64,000 nt of DNA from an uncultured Bacteroidales bacterium (GTDB taxonomy: Bacteria > Bacteroidota > Bacteroidia > Bacteroidales > UBA932), in contig ONMJ01000016.1 in NCBI GenBank assembly GCA_900318955.1, forward strand, positions 1 to 64,000, written 5' to 3'. The translations under genes were made by a program, and so were the position numbers. Shown in pieces: positions 14,521-23,589 of this stretch (positions within the stretch are counted from its first letter, which is position 1; each line of letters opens with the position of its first letter). The notes under the pieces are model-generated. The model saw only the letters and a list, made by a program, of their open reading frames with translations. It did no database searches and was not told the DNA's origin.

Positions 14521-16965
14521 ATGAAAGTTCTTTACAGTTGGCTCAAGGATTATTTGGAGTGTGACCTCACTCCTCAGCAGGTTGCAGATGCGATGACATC
14601 AATCGGCATCGAAGTAGATGGCGTGGAGGAGCAGGAAGAGATTCCCGGAGGTCTCGCAGGTGTAGTTGTTGCGAAAGTTCTTGAGTGTGTTCCCCATCCG
14701 GATTCCGATCATCTCCATATTACCAAAGTCGATGACGGCTCTCCCGAGCCCGTCGGAGTAGTCTGCGGCGCTCCAAATGTAGCAGCAGGGCAGAAAGTAC
14801 TTTTCGCGCGTATAGGGACCGTTCTTCCAGGGGATTTCAAGATCAAGAAATCCAAGATCCGTGGGGTAGAATCCTTCGGCATGATATGCGCTGAAGATGA
14901 GCTTGGGATCGGGACCAGCCATGACGGAATTATGGTCCTTCCTGATGACGCTGTCATCGGCACTCCGGCAAAGGAATATCTCGGCCTAAAGACAGAGGCG
15001 GCGATAGAATATGAAATTACCGCCAACAGGGTTGACGCGGCCTCGCATTTCGGCGTCGCAAGAGACCTTTATGCTTACCTTGTCGCTCATGATATCCCCT
15101 GCAAGCTCCACTACCCGGATGCTCCCGAGACCCTTGAAGGAGAAGGAGAGGCAATTCCTGTGGAAGTAATTGATACAGAGGGAGCTCCGCGCTATAGCGG
15201 TATCACCCTTCGCGGAGTTAAGGTCGGTCCTTCCCCCGAGTGGCTGCAGAAAAAGCTTCTCGGAATCGGCCATAATCCTATCAATAATGTCGTGGATATT
15301 TCCAACTTCATTCTCTTCGAACTCGGTCAGCCCCTGCATACTTTTGATGCAGACAAGATTGGCGGAGGGAAGGTCATCGTACGTAAGGCCGCGGAAGGGG
15401 AGAAGATCCGTACCCTGGACGGAATTGAGAGGAGTCTGAAGGCGACGGATGTCGTTATCGCGGACAGCGAAAGGGCTATGTGCATCGCTGGAGTTTTCGG
15501 CGGAGATGATTCAGGGGTTACCGAGAATACAGTGAATGTCTTCATCGAGGGCGCGTATTTCGATCCCGGATGCATTCGCAAGACTTCTAAGACCCATGGG
15601 CTCCAGACTGATGCGTCATTCCGTTATGAAAGAGGAGCTGACCCCTCCGTTGCTGCATTTGCAGGCCGTAGGGCAGCGAAGCTTATTATGGAGACGGGTG
15701 GCGGACATGTATGCGGTACTCAGGTCGAAGTATATCCTCATCCAATCGAGAAAAAGAAAATAGATCTTGACTACGACCGTATCCAGAGATTCATCGGAAA
15801 GAAAATTGGACATGACACAATAGTAAAGATTCTCAAGGGGCTCAATTATGAATTCCTTGAGGAAAAAGAGGGCGGTGCGCTTGTGGCTGCTCCTACCTAC
15901 ATGGTGGATGTCTACAGAGAGTGCGATGTCGTTGAGGAAATCCTCCGAATCTACGGTTACAATAATATCGAGCTCCCGGAGAGTCTCCGCATGTCGGTCA
16001 ATGCAACCCCTTCTCCTGAGCCGGAGGCTATTCGTAACAATATCTCCAATCTCCTTGCTTCCAATGGCTTCACTGAAATAATGAACAACTCCCTCACGAA
16101 GGAGGACTATTATACCGGACTCGAGACATTCCCTTCAGAGAAGTGCGTCAGAATAGTCAATCCGCTCAGCTCTGATCTCAATGTAATGCGTCAGTCCCTT
16201 GTCCCCGGAGGTCTTGAGGTCGTCGCATACAATGTCAACCGTCAGACAACATCCCTCAAGATGTTCGAGTACGGATCAGTCTATCAGAGACGCCCGGAAG
16301 AGGACGGTACGACCCTTAAGGGTTATGACGAGCGCCAGAACTTCGCCTTATTCCTCAGCGGAACTCCGGAGAAGGTATGGAGAAGTCCTGCCCAGAAGAG
16401 CTCTTTCTTCGCTCTCAAGGGCTATGTAGAGCTTCTTTTCAAGCGCTATCGCATTGATCCTTCTACGTTGTTCACTTCTTCAGCTCCTTCAGACATCTAT
16501 TCTGAGGGGCTTGTATACAGCCTTCCCGGTGGCAAGGGGGCCGTCCTCGCAACGGTCGGAACAGTCAATCCTGCTTTCGCTAAGAAATTCGGAGTGAAGC
16601 AGCCTGTTTTCGCTGCTGAGATCAGTTGGCAGACCCTATTCTCCTTGATAAAGAGAGATAAATTCACTTTCAAGGAACTTCCGAAGTTCCCTGAGGTTCG
16701 TCGTGATCTCGCTCTTCTTCTCGATGAGGCAGTCAAGTACGAGGATATCCGTCGGAGTGCTCTCAAGGCAGGTAAGAAGCTTATCAAGTCTGTTTCTCTC
16801 TTCGATGTATACAGGGGCGATAAGATTCCTGCTGGCAAAAAGCAGTATGCAATCAATTTCGTCCTTCAGGATCCGGACAGGACTCTTACCGACAACGAAG
16901 TAGAGAATGCCATGAATAGGATTCTGGATGCCCTGAAGTCTGAATTCGGAGCTATTTTGAGATAA
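14521..16965 (+). CDS. pheT: Phenylalanine-tRNA ligase beta subunit
   Basis: 814 residues, full length. With PheS (not in the window) it forms the tetramer that charges tRNA-Phe. The N terminus is MKVLYSWLKDYLECDLTPQQ, followed by a tRNA-binding OB fold (about 40-150, HPDSDHLHITKVD), the B3/B4 editing domain, a B5 domain (DLDYDRIQRFIGKKIGHD), the catalytic-like core (NSLTKEDYY, MRQSLVPGGLEVVAYN) and the C-terminal ferredoxin-like anticodon domain (FPEVRRDLALLLDE). It begins 8 bases after ftsY. Confidence 0.98.
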   Translation: MKVLYSWLKDYLECDLTPQQVADAMTSIGIEVDGVEEQEEIPGGLAGVVVAKVLECVPHPDSDHLHITKVDDGSPEPVGVVCGAPNVAAGQKVLFARIGTVLPGDFKIKKSKIRGVESFGMICAEDELGIGTSHDGIMVLPDDAVIGTPAKEYLGLKTEAAIEYEITANRVDAASHFGVARDLYAYLVAHDIPCKLHYPDAPETLEGEGEAIPVEVIDTEGAPRYSGITLRGVKVGPSPEWLQKKLLGIGHNPINNVVDISNFILFELGQPLHTFDADKIGGGKVIVRKAAEGEKIRTLDGIERSLKATDVVIADSERAMCIAGVFGGDDSGVTENTVNVFIEGAYFDPGCIRKTSKTHGLQTDASFRYERGADPSVAAFAGRRAAKLIMETGGGHVCGTQVEVYPHPIEKKKIDLDYDRIQRFIGKKIGHDTIVKILKGLNYEFLEEKEGGALVAAPTYMVDVYRECDVVEEILRIYGYNNIELPESLRMSVNATPSPEPEAIRNNISNLLASNGFTEIMNNSLTKEDYYTGLETFPSEKCVRIVNPLSSDLNVMRQSLVPGGLEVVAYNVNRQTTSLKMFEYGSVYQRRPEEDGTTLKGYDERQNFALFLSGTPEKVWRSPAQKSSFFALKGYVELLFKRYRIDPSTLFTSSAPSDIYSEGLVYSLPGGKGAVLATVGTVNPAFAKKFGVKQPVFAAEISWQTLFSLIKRDKFTFKELPKFPEVRRDLALLLDEAVKYEDIRRSALKAGKKLIKSVSLFDVYRGDKIPAGKKQYAINFVLQDPDRTLTDNEVENAMNRILDALKSEFGAILR

Positions 16966-16970
16966 TTAAT

Positions 16971-17687
16971 ATGTTTCGTCGTCCCGGTCATATTCTCGTT
17001 TTTGTGCTTCTTGCCCTGACTGTCCTCTCCTGCGGAAAGGCGAGGGTCATCCCGCGCGGGAAGCTCGTAGACATATATGCCGAGATGTTCCTGACCGATC
17101 AGTGGCTACGGGACAATCAGGATGTAAAGAAAACGGCCGACACTCTCTTGGTATACGAACCGATCTTCAATCGTTACGGTTATACAACAGACGATTACCT
17201 GAAGACAGTCGAGCATTATATGAGGGAACCGGACAAGTATGCTAAGATTCTTAAAAATACAGCAAAGAAGCTCGAAAAGAAGGAAAAGGAGATCCAGAAG
17301 ACAATCGATGCAATCGAACGTGCGAGCAGACTCCATCTTTCTCCTATTCACGCTTCAGATACCCTCTTGAGGCGGTTTAAGCCGGATTCCTTCTATCTTG
17401 GAAGGCCTTCAGTCCGTGCAAACCGTTATTTCGAGATTATTCTTTCCGACCAGGATAGGGATACCCTCTTCGATGGTCCGAGACTTATTATTAAGACCGA
17501 TTCTGCAGCTGTGGATTCTGTCGCTGTCGATTCATTGAATGTGCCGATTGCTTCTCCCGATACATCCGGAGTTCAATCCAAAGTAATCGAAGAGAATGAC
17601 GGAAAGATCATCGAAGTTTTTGAGGCCCCGGTAAGGAAAAGGCAGCCTAGGATTGAAGCTCAACTAGACACAGTAGCGACCGAATGA
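16971..17687 (+). CDS. DUF4296-type lipoprotein
   Basis: 238 residues with a lipobox (ALTVLSCG). The conserved part (about 22-115) has IPRGKLVDIYAEMFLTDQWL and IFNRYGYTTDDYLKTVEHYM, typical of DUF4296 proteins of Bacteroidetes. A coiled helix rich in Lys and Glu (about 90-112) follows, then a low-complexity tail with repeated DSVAVDSLNV. The function is unknown. It lies 5 bases after pheT and overlaps the next gene by 4 bases, so all are one transcript. Confidence 0.8.
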   Translation: MFRRPGHILVFVLLALTVLSCGKARVIPRGKLVDIYAEMFLTDQWLRDNQDVKKTADTLLVYEPIFNRYGYTTDDYLKTVEHYMREPDKYAKILKNTAKKLEKKEKEIQKTIDAIERASRLHLSPIHASDTLLRRFKPDSFYLGRPSVRANRYFEIILSDQDRDTLFDGPRLIIKTDSAAVDSVAVDSLNVPIASPDTSGVQSKVIEENDGKIIEVFEAPVRKRQPRIEAQLDTVATE

Positions 17688-18859
17688 AAAGAATAGCGGC
17701 AAAATACGTATATCTCCTTGACGGCTACGAGCCGCTCAAGAACGCTTTTGTGGAGTTCTCCGATGACGGGACAGTGGTCACTATTGGAGAGGCCGATTCT
17801 TCTGACGAGATGCTCGACGGCGCCCTAGTGCCCGGCTTTGTCAACGCTCATTGCCATGTAGAACTTTCCTATATGAAAGGACTTTTCCGTAAGGGAACAG
17901 GGATGGCAGGCTTCATTGATCAGATAAATGCTCTTCGCGATACAAAATCCCGCGAAGAAAAGGTCAGGGACCTCTCTGAAGCTATGGATCTCATGTGGGA
18001 GAGGGGAGTGTCTGCAATGGCGGATATAAGTAACTGCGACGATTCATTTGCCGTGAAGGCCGCCCATCCGATGTACACGAGGACATTCCTCGAGGTCTTC
18101 GGGACGGAGCCTGAGGATTGCCCTTCTGTAATGGCCTCTGTGCGGAAGTTGCAGGAAAAGGCTGTTGCAGCGGACTTGGATGCCGCTCCAACTCCCCATG
18201 CGTGCTATACAATGAGCCCGGAGCTTCTGACGGCATCCTCTATGGCCGGCCTTGCTTCAGGCTTCCTGTCTTACCATAGCGAGGAGTCTTCCGAGGAGGA
18301 GGAAATGGTCCGTTTCGGACGGGGCCCGATGTGGGATAATCGAAAGAAAGCGGGAATGAGCACACCTCCGGTGACCGGTAAGTCTTCGCTACTTTATTTC
18401 ATTGACAGGCTCTTAGCGGGGACTTCTGCCCCCATAGATGGCCATATTCTCCTTGTCCATGAAGTATGTCTCGATGAGGAAGGCATCGATGCTGTCCGCT
18501 CTACGATGCTCCACCCTTACTTCGCCCTCTGCCCTCTTTCCAATATCTTCATCCACAACGCTCTTCCTCCCGTGCCGCTTATGAGGCGTAACGGCCTAAA
18601 GCTCTGTATTGGTACGGACTCGTTATCGAGCAATGACGACCTCGATATGCTTAAGGAGATATTCTGCCTTCAGGAGAATTTCCCGGAAGTGCCTCTCGGA
18701 GAGTTATTTACATGGGCTTCTACCAATGGTGCAGATTTTCTTTCGCTTAGCTATTTGGGATCTTTTTCCGAGGGGAAAAAGCCAGGAGCGGTATTTATTG
18801 ACCACCTAGACCGGGAGGGAAGGCTTACCTCCGCTTCCCGTTCTCGCAGAATGATCTGA
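17684..18859 (+). CDS. Amidohydrolase, SAH/chlorohydrolase deaminase-like
   Basis: 391 residues. A TIM-barrel metal-dependent hydrolase of the cytosine deaminase/S-adenosylhomocysteine deaminase group: VPGFVNAHCHVELSYMKG carries the HxH metal pair, PHACYTMSPELL and SYHSEESSEEEE further ligands, and CIGTDSLSSNDDLDML the catalytic Asp. It probably deaminates a purine-like or other nitrogen ring compound. The start ATG overlaps the DUF4296 stop (ATGA). The sequence is shorter than many relatives (about 430), and the C-terminal beta-sandwich is small. The substrate is open. Confidence 0.85.
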   Translation: MKRIAAKYVYLLDGYEPLKNAFVEFSDDGTVVTIGEADSSDEMLDGALVPGFVNAHCHVELSYMKGLFRKGTGMAGFIDQINALRDTKSREEKVRDLSEAMDLMWERGVSAMADISNCDDSFAVKAAHPMYTRTFLEVFGTEPEDCPSVMASVRKLQEKAVAADLDAAPTPHACYTMSPELLTASSMAGLASGFLSYHSEESSEEEEMVRFGRGPMWDNRKKAGMSTPPVTGKSSLLYFIDRLLAGTSAPIDGHILLVHEVCLDEEGIDAVRSTMLHPYFALCPLSNIFIHNALPPVPLMRRNGLKLCIGTDSLSSNDDLDMLKEIFCLQENFPEVPLGELFTWASTNGADFLSLSYLGSFSEGKKPGAVFIDHLDREGRLTSASRSRRMI

Positions 18860-18863
18860 GGCT

Positions 18864-19613
18864 ATGATGAGGGAAGAGATAGTTTTCGGGCCCATTCATT
18901 CCAGGCGGTTAGGGGCGTCACTCGGCATCAATATTTTGCCGGAAAAAGGTAAATTATGTAATTTTGACTGCATCTACTGCGAGTGCGGATGGAATTCGGA
19001 AGGTCGGGGAGATCGAAAGATCCCTTCGGCTGCGGATTTACGAGAGGCTCTTGAGAAGAAATTATCTTCTTGCAAAGATGCCGGCACTCCTATAGATTCG
19101 ATAACTTTCAGCGGAGACGGAGAGCCTACGCTCAATCCGGACTTCCCTGAAATGATTGATATAACGCTCTCGCTTAGAGATATTTACTATCCTTCAGCGA
19201 AGGTCTCGGTACTCTCCAATGCGACGTTGATAAAAAGGGAAGAGGTATTCGAGGCTCTTGGAAAAGTAGACAATCCAATCCTGAAGCTCGATGCTTCTTC
19301 GGATGCTCAGGCTGAGATTATTAATCGACCGGCTCATAGTTATCATGTCGAGGACGTCGTTCGCAGTCTTGAGAGATTCGAGGGGAATTTCATTCTCCAG
19401 ACCATGTTCCTTAGGAGTCCGGACTTCGACTCTGCATCGATGATCAAAGACTGGATGGAGATTGTAAGAAAGCTTCGCCCGAGAGAGATAATGGTCTATA
19501 CTATAGACCGCGAGACCCCGATGAAGGGACTTGGAAAATATACGCCCGAGGAGATGAAGCAGCTGGTGCAGCCGCTTATCGATGAGGGTTTCATGATACA
19601 GATTAAAGGATAA
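18864..19613 (+). CDS. Radical SAM protein (COG0731-like)
   Basis: 249 residues. CNFDCIYC is the CxxxCxxC motif for the 4Fe-4S cluster, preceded by FGPIHSRRLGASLGIN, which is characteristic of the COG0731 group related to wybutosine enzymes. TFSGDGEPTLNP is the GGE-like SAM-binding strand. The reaction is unknown. Two ATG codons begin the frame (18864 and 18867). It follows the amidohydrolase by 4 bases. Confidence 0.88.
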   Translation: MMREEIVFGPIHSRRLGASLGINILPEKGKLCNFDCIYCECGWNSEGRGDRKIPSAADLREALEKKLSSCKDAGTPIDSITFSGDGEPTLNPDFPEMIDITLSLRDIYYPSAKVSVLSNATLIKREEVFEALGKVDNPILKLDASSDAQAEIINRPAHSYHVEDVVRSLERFEGNFILQTMFLRSPDFDSASMIKDWMEIVRKLRPREIMVYTIDRETPMKGLGKYTPEEMKQLVQPLIDEGFMIQIKG

Positions 19614-19619
19614 AATTCA

Positions 19620-20513
19620 ATGATTATGGCTAATATATCTGCAAAGTACGGCTATACCCCGGACAAGGAGGCGATAGGACGTCACCTCGAACTCATAGCT
19701 TCCAACCTCGAAACAATAGTTTCAACAGAGGTCTACAAGGAGTGCTTCTCAATTATGGATCTTACGACACTCAAGAATACGGATACCCCTGCATCCGTAG
19801 CTAAACTTGTCGAGAAGGTCAACTCCTTCAAGGTCGATTATCCTGATTGGCCCCTCCCTGCATCTGTCTGCGTGTATCCCAACTTCGCCTCTGTAGTAAA
19901 AGAGCACAGGCACTATCCTCAGATGCATATTACTACTGTCGCCGGTTGCTTCCCGACTTCCCAAAGTTTTCTTGAGGTGAAGCTTCATGAGATAGAATGC
20001 GCTGTCAAAGCCGGTGCTGACGAGATTGATATAGTACTGGCTCTCAATTCCTTCCTCGCTGGTGATTACGAGACGGCAGGAGCAGAGATTGCTGCGGCAA
20101 AAGCTTGTATCGACAAGGCGGCAGAGGGACGCAAGGTCATCTTCAAGGTTATCCTTGAGACAGGCCTTCTTGTCACCCATGAGAAAATCGCCGACGCTTC
20201 CTTCCTTGCAATGGAGAACGGGGCCGATTTCATCAAGACTTCTACAGGAAAAGTCGATGTCAATGCTACTCCGGTATCGGCCTACGTGATGTGCCAGTGC
20301 ATCAAGAAATATTATGAGGCGACAGGCCGAAAAGTCGGTTTCAAGGCCGCTGGAGGCATATCTTCGGCAATGGATGCAGTCTGCTACTACTCTATAGTAT
20401 CTACCGTGCTCGGAAAGGAGTGGCTGAATAAAGACCTCTTCCGCTTTGGCGTCAGCCGTCTTGCCAACCAGATTCTCTCCGCAGTAGAGCAGAAGACTGT
20501 CGCATATTTTTAG
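19620..20513 (+). CDS. deoC: Deoxyribose-phosphate aldolase
   Basis: 297 residues, a cytoplasmic class I aldolase that splits 2-deoxyribose 5-phosphate into glyceraldehyde 3-phosphate and acetaldehyde. The Schiff-base Lys is K206 in FIKTSTGK; K242 in VGFKAAGGIS is the second active-site Lys. DEIDIVLALNSFLAGDYE and KVILETGLL are further family segments. A second ATG at 19626 is an alternative start. It ends only 7 bases from the convergent gene at 20521. Confidence 0.96.
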   Translation: MIMANISAKYGYTPDKEAIGRHLELIASNLETIVSTEVYKECFSIMDLTTLKNTDTPASVAKLVEKVNSFKVDYPDWPLPASVCVYPNFASVVKEHRHYPQMHITTVAGCFPTSQSFLEVKLHEIECAVKAGADEIDIVLALNSFLAGDYETAGAEIAAAKACIDKAAEGRKVIFKVILETGLLVTHEKIADASFLAMENGADFIKTSTGKVDVNATPVSAYVMCQCIKKYYEATGRKVGFKAAGGISSAMDAVCYYSIVSTVLGKEWLNKDLFRFGVSRLANQILSAVEQKTVAYF

Positions 20514-20520
20514 CGGAAAG

Positions 20521-21333
20521 TCAGATCATCACTTCGAAGTATGAGACGACAGTCCATGCGGCGGTTCGGAGGGTGATTGTAGTTGCTGCGAAATTGATTT
20601 CAAGTTCCAGGTCCTCAAGGTCTTCGGAAGTCCAGTCGTAGCCGCACGATTCCATATAATGTCCTATGGCAAAGGATCTTAAGATGGTATCTCCTGAGAG
20701 GATGTCCATCTTGAGTGAGCCATCCTTTTGCCGAGGTAGTTTGACCACGCAACTTGCATGACCTCCGGAAGTGCCGGGCCCGGTTTCGCGGCAGGTGAAA
20801 CAAAATGGCCCCGGCGAAGGTATAGTGGAGGAATCGTAACCGCAGATGTTGCCTAAGAACCGTACGTCGTACGGTAGAGTGCCTGGAGGGGACCCGATAA
20901 AAGAGACAGAAAGTCGGCAGAAGTCTTTCTTCAGATGAGGCACGATGGTTACCGACTCTCCCGGGCTTTCAATCTTGTCAATACTCCAATATATTGAGGG
21001 ACAGTCGTTTCCCTCTGCTATCTTAAGCCCGCCCTCGGTCAGTGCGCCGCTGTCTTCAACTGCTGCGACTCGAACAGAGAGGGAGTCTCTAGGAAGCGAA
21101 CATTGCCAGAAGGCTGAATCCGTCAAGACCTCAGTACAGATGTCGCCTCCATATAATGAAATCCTAAAAGGAAGTAGCTCTGAAGGTGCTTTTTTCAGAG
21201 CTTCCCTAAGGTCGATTGTAAGTACAAACGGGCATCCGCTCCTGTCCTCCTTTACTGAACAGGAGATTAAAGAGATAAAAGAGATAAAAGAGAGGAGGAC
21301 AGGAACAAGACGCTTTGATCGATTAGAAAACAT
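20521..21333 (-). CDS. FimB/Mfa2-like fimbrial-type lipoprotein
   Basis: 270 residues with a lipobox (ISFISLISC). The N terminus VKEDRSGCPFVLTIDL resembles the FimB/Mfa2 anchor subunits of Bacteroidales fimbriae, which cap or anchor the pilus at the outer membrane. The remainder is beta-rich and lacks other known motifs. It overlaps the DUF3575 gene by 11 bases and is the last gene of a three-gene operon. No major fimbrillin is adjacent, so a role in a non-pilus surface complex is also possible. Confidence 0.7.
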   Translation of the reverse strand: MFSNRSKRLVPVLLSFISFISLISCSVKEDRSGCPFVLTIDLREALKKAPSELLPFRISLYGGDICTEVLTDSAFWQCSLPRDSLSVRVAAVEDSGALTEGGLKIAEGNDCPSIYWSIDKIESPGESVTIVPHLKKDFCRLSVSFIGSPPGTLPYDVRFLGNICGYDSSTIPSPGPFCFTCRETGPGTSGGHASCVVKLPRQKDGSLKMDILSGDTILRSFAIGHYMESCGYDWTSEDLEDLELEINFAATTITLRTAAWTVVSYFEVMI

Positions 21334-21877
21334 ATATCAGCGAGAGGATTATGTCGTTTGGGAGGATGAACCAGCGTTCTCCGCTCTCCTTTGTGAAACC
21401 GCAGACCGGGCAAGTATATCGGGTATAGACGTCGTATCCGCCCCACACCCCTGCTCCGAGATCGATATTGACATGGGGATGGATCATATATGAAAATCCG
21501 GCCGCGACGCCGCCTCCATATCTGTCTCCCTCAGACGTTTCCGGGGAGGTGATTCCGCCTCGGTTATATTCCTGATACTGACCTTTCGCCCCAAGCCACC
21601 ATCCGGAATATACATTCCACGGCCACCATCTGGCTCCAAGCGAGTATACCTGCTGCCGTCCGGTCATAGGCTCTCCTTCCTTTTCAAAAGTAAAAGGATT
21701 GTACTTGGCTCCCGCTGTAAGGCTCCAGTGTCTCGAGACGGCAAAGGAGCCTTCGGCGTTGATCGTAGCAAGGTTCAGGTAGTCCAGTACATTTGTCCCA
21801 ACAGAGTATCTTTGGGCAAAGGAGGTTAATGAGGCTGCTACGAGGAGCAATGCTATTAGTAATCGTTTCATTTTCAA
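21323..21877 (-). CDS. DUF3575 outer-membrane beta-barrel-like protein
   Basis: 184 residues with a cleavable signal (ending TSFAQ). YSVGTNVLDYLNLATINAEGS and the alternating aromatic strands (VYSLGARWWPWNVYSGWWLG) fit the DUF3575 family, small predicted outer-membrane barrels often encoded next to Mfa2-like lipoproteins. The last residue is Phe, as in many barrel proteins. It overlaps both neighbours, so it is translationally coupled to them. Confidence 0.8.
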   Translation of the reverse strand: MKMKRLLIALLLVAASLTSFAQRYSVGTNVLDYLNLATINAEGSFAVSRHWSLTAGAKYNPFTFEKEGEPMTGRQQVYSLGARWWPWNVYSGWWLGAKGQYQEYNRGGITSPETSEGDRYGGGVAAGFSYMIHPHVNIDLGAGVWGGYDVYTRYTCPVCGFTKESGERWFILPNDIILSLIYVF

Positions 21878-23448
21878 TCTGAGTATCTGTTAAACACCTG
21901 TTCGATCATACTTCTTTCGCTCGGATAGAGTTCAATCAATTTATTCTTGAGGAGAGCTTTCGAGGTGACATCCGACTTGAGAGCCCTGAATATCTTCGGC
22001 CGCCCAATGCCCCTGTCGTCGATATAGCGGAAAATCTGCGGCCTGAACCAATAGGAGGTGCCGAAAGTAGGCATTATCCCTCCGTATCGTTCCTTATACA
22101 TCTTACTCTCGTTGTAGTATGCCCACATCTCCCCGACTTCGCAGTATCCGGCATTTTCTCCCTTACCGCTTCCGTACGTAGTCCCTCCTGAAGAGATGTA
22201 AGAAGAGATTATGTACTCAATGAACTTATCCCAATACTGAGTGCCGACCTCGGAAAAGTGGCTCGCGTGAGAGAGTTCATGGACGGTCGAAAGATAAATT
22301 GTCTTGTAGTCTTTTGCCCCGTCTGTGCCTATTGTCATATCCGGGAGGAAAATCTTGATTATCTTTGAATAACCGTCAAGATACTTGGCAAGTTTGCTGT
22401 TTTCTATGAACGCACCATGGTGCATCATGATAGTGCTGCTTGAAGACAGTCTCGGCATTATCCAGATTCTGAGGTCTTTCGGCGGAGCGGGAATATCCAT
22501 GTCTTCTTCGTTGCAGCGTTCATAGTAGTCGAAAGTTGCATTGTTGACGACGCAACGGCGGAAAAGAGCACCATCGTCGGATGAGGTGACATTGATGTCA
22601 ATTCCCGAAGGAGGGGCCTCGCCAAATGAAGATACGGACGCCGGGAGGAGCACGAGATTGATCCCGAGAGCGAACCCTTTGGCATTCTTGAAGATAATCC
22701 TGTATCTGGGATTCGAGGAGAAGGTCTTGTCCATCTCATAGTATCCGTCCCTGTCAGTTTTGGTTACGGCAAATTTCACGAATGAATTGCAGCTGACAGT
22801 TACCCCCGCCACCCCAAAGGGCTTTCCCCCATTGGCATCCGGGTCGACAATTGTAATTCTTCCCTTCGGAGAGGCAGTTTCTGCCCGGGTAAGAGGAGCG
22901 ATGTCGTTGCCGGTCAGACGATAGGCTTCTCTTTCAACAGCATCCCAGTCCACCCCGTCCCACGACCTTGTCGAGCGGTCGTTTTCGTGGATATAGCATT
23001 TGTCAAGTATCTCATACACAACTCCTTCCGGGAAACCGAAGTCAAGGGGAACCACAGCGTACTGCCAAGTTATCAGATCACTGCTTATGGCCGGGTCATG
23101 ATAGTAGTCTCCATCTTTGATTATCCTATAGTCCAGGGGATGGTCGGTCATATTGTATCCCATAGCAAGAAGGGAATCATACTCATCCTCGCTCTGCGGA
23201 AGGAATCTGACATACAGGTCGGTCGGATGGATATCCATTCTCTCCGACTTTGTCGGATAGAGCGAGGCGAGAGCTTTAGTGATATTGTCGACGGAATAAG
23301 GATCTTCGAGCTTCTCACCGAGTTCTATCATTCCGTGGGAAATCCCGTCGAGGGGGAAGGTATTTCTAATGTCCGGTGTGGTCGTGCTTTCAGAGCAGGA
23401 AATTGCAGCAATTGCCGCCGGCAGCAATAATCGAAATAAAGTTTTCAT
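21874..23448 (-). CDS. Putative zinc-metallopeptidase lipoprotein with carboxypeptidase-regulatory-like domain
   Basis: 524 residues with a lipobox (PAAIAAISC). A beta-sandwich like the carboxypeptidase regulatory domain spans about 195-265 (GVAGVTVSCNSFVKFAVTK and TDRDGYYEM). Near residue 395 TVHELSHASHF contains HExxH, the zinc site of gluzincin-type peptidases, followed about 45 residues on by GEMWAYYNE, whose Glu could be the third ligand. I do not recognise the family. It is the first gene of the operon with DUF3575 and the Mfa2-like protein, so a surface complex with a peptidase is inferred. Confidence 0.65.
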   Translation of the reverse strand: MKTLFRLLLPAAIAAISCSESTTTPDIRNTFPLDGISHGMIELGEKLEDPYSVDNITKALASLYPTKSERMDIHPTDLYVRFLPQSEDEYDSLLAMGYNMTDHPLDYRIIKDGDYYHDPAISSDLITWQYAVVPLDFGFPEGVVYEILDKCYIHENDRSTRSWDGVDWDAVEREAYRLTGNDIAPLTRAETASPKGRITIVDPDANGGKPFGVAGVTVSCNSFVKFAVTKTDRDGYYEMDKTFSSNPRYRIIFKNAKGFALGINLVLLPASVSSFGEAPPSGIDINVTSSDDGALFRRCVVNNATFDYYERCNEEDMDIPAPPKDLRIWIMPRLSSSSTIMMHHGAFIENSKLAKYLDGYSKIIKIFLPDMTIGTDGAKDYKTIYLSTVHELSHASHFSEVGTQYWDKFIEYIISSYISSGGTTYGSGKGENAGYCEVGEMWAYYNESKMYKERYGGIMPTFGTSYWFRPQIFRYIDDRGIGRPKIFRALKSDVTSKALLKNKLIELYPSERSMIEQVFNRYSD

Positions 23449-23471
23449 AATCTTCGTCTATTATCCTGCCG

Positions 23472-23479
23472 CAAATCTA
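23472..23479 (-). promoter_or_regulatory. -7 box for the metallopeptidase/DUF3575/Mfa2-like operon
   Basis: TAGATTTG on the minus strand matches TAnnTTTG and lies 23 bases before the ATG at 23448. Confidence 0.55.
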
Positions 23480-23559
23480 TGTAGAACTATCCGTTTACTA
23501 AAAAAATACACGTTTAAGTTTAATAATCGCCATCCCTTGTATATGAGAGGGCGTTTTTT

Positions 23560-23567
23560 TATCTTTG
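23560..23567 (+). promoter_or_regulatory. Promoter of the histidine acid phosphatase gene
   Basis: TATCTTTG (-7) with a TTG at 23537-23539, 20 bases upstream. The leader to the ATG at 23590 is about 18 bases. Confidence 0.7.
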
Positions 23568-23589
23568 TAAAGACGCAAAAGACATAAAG

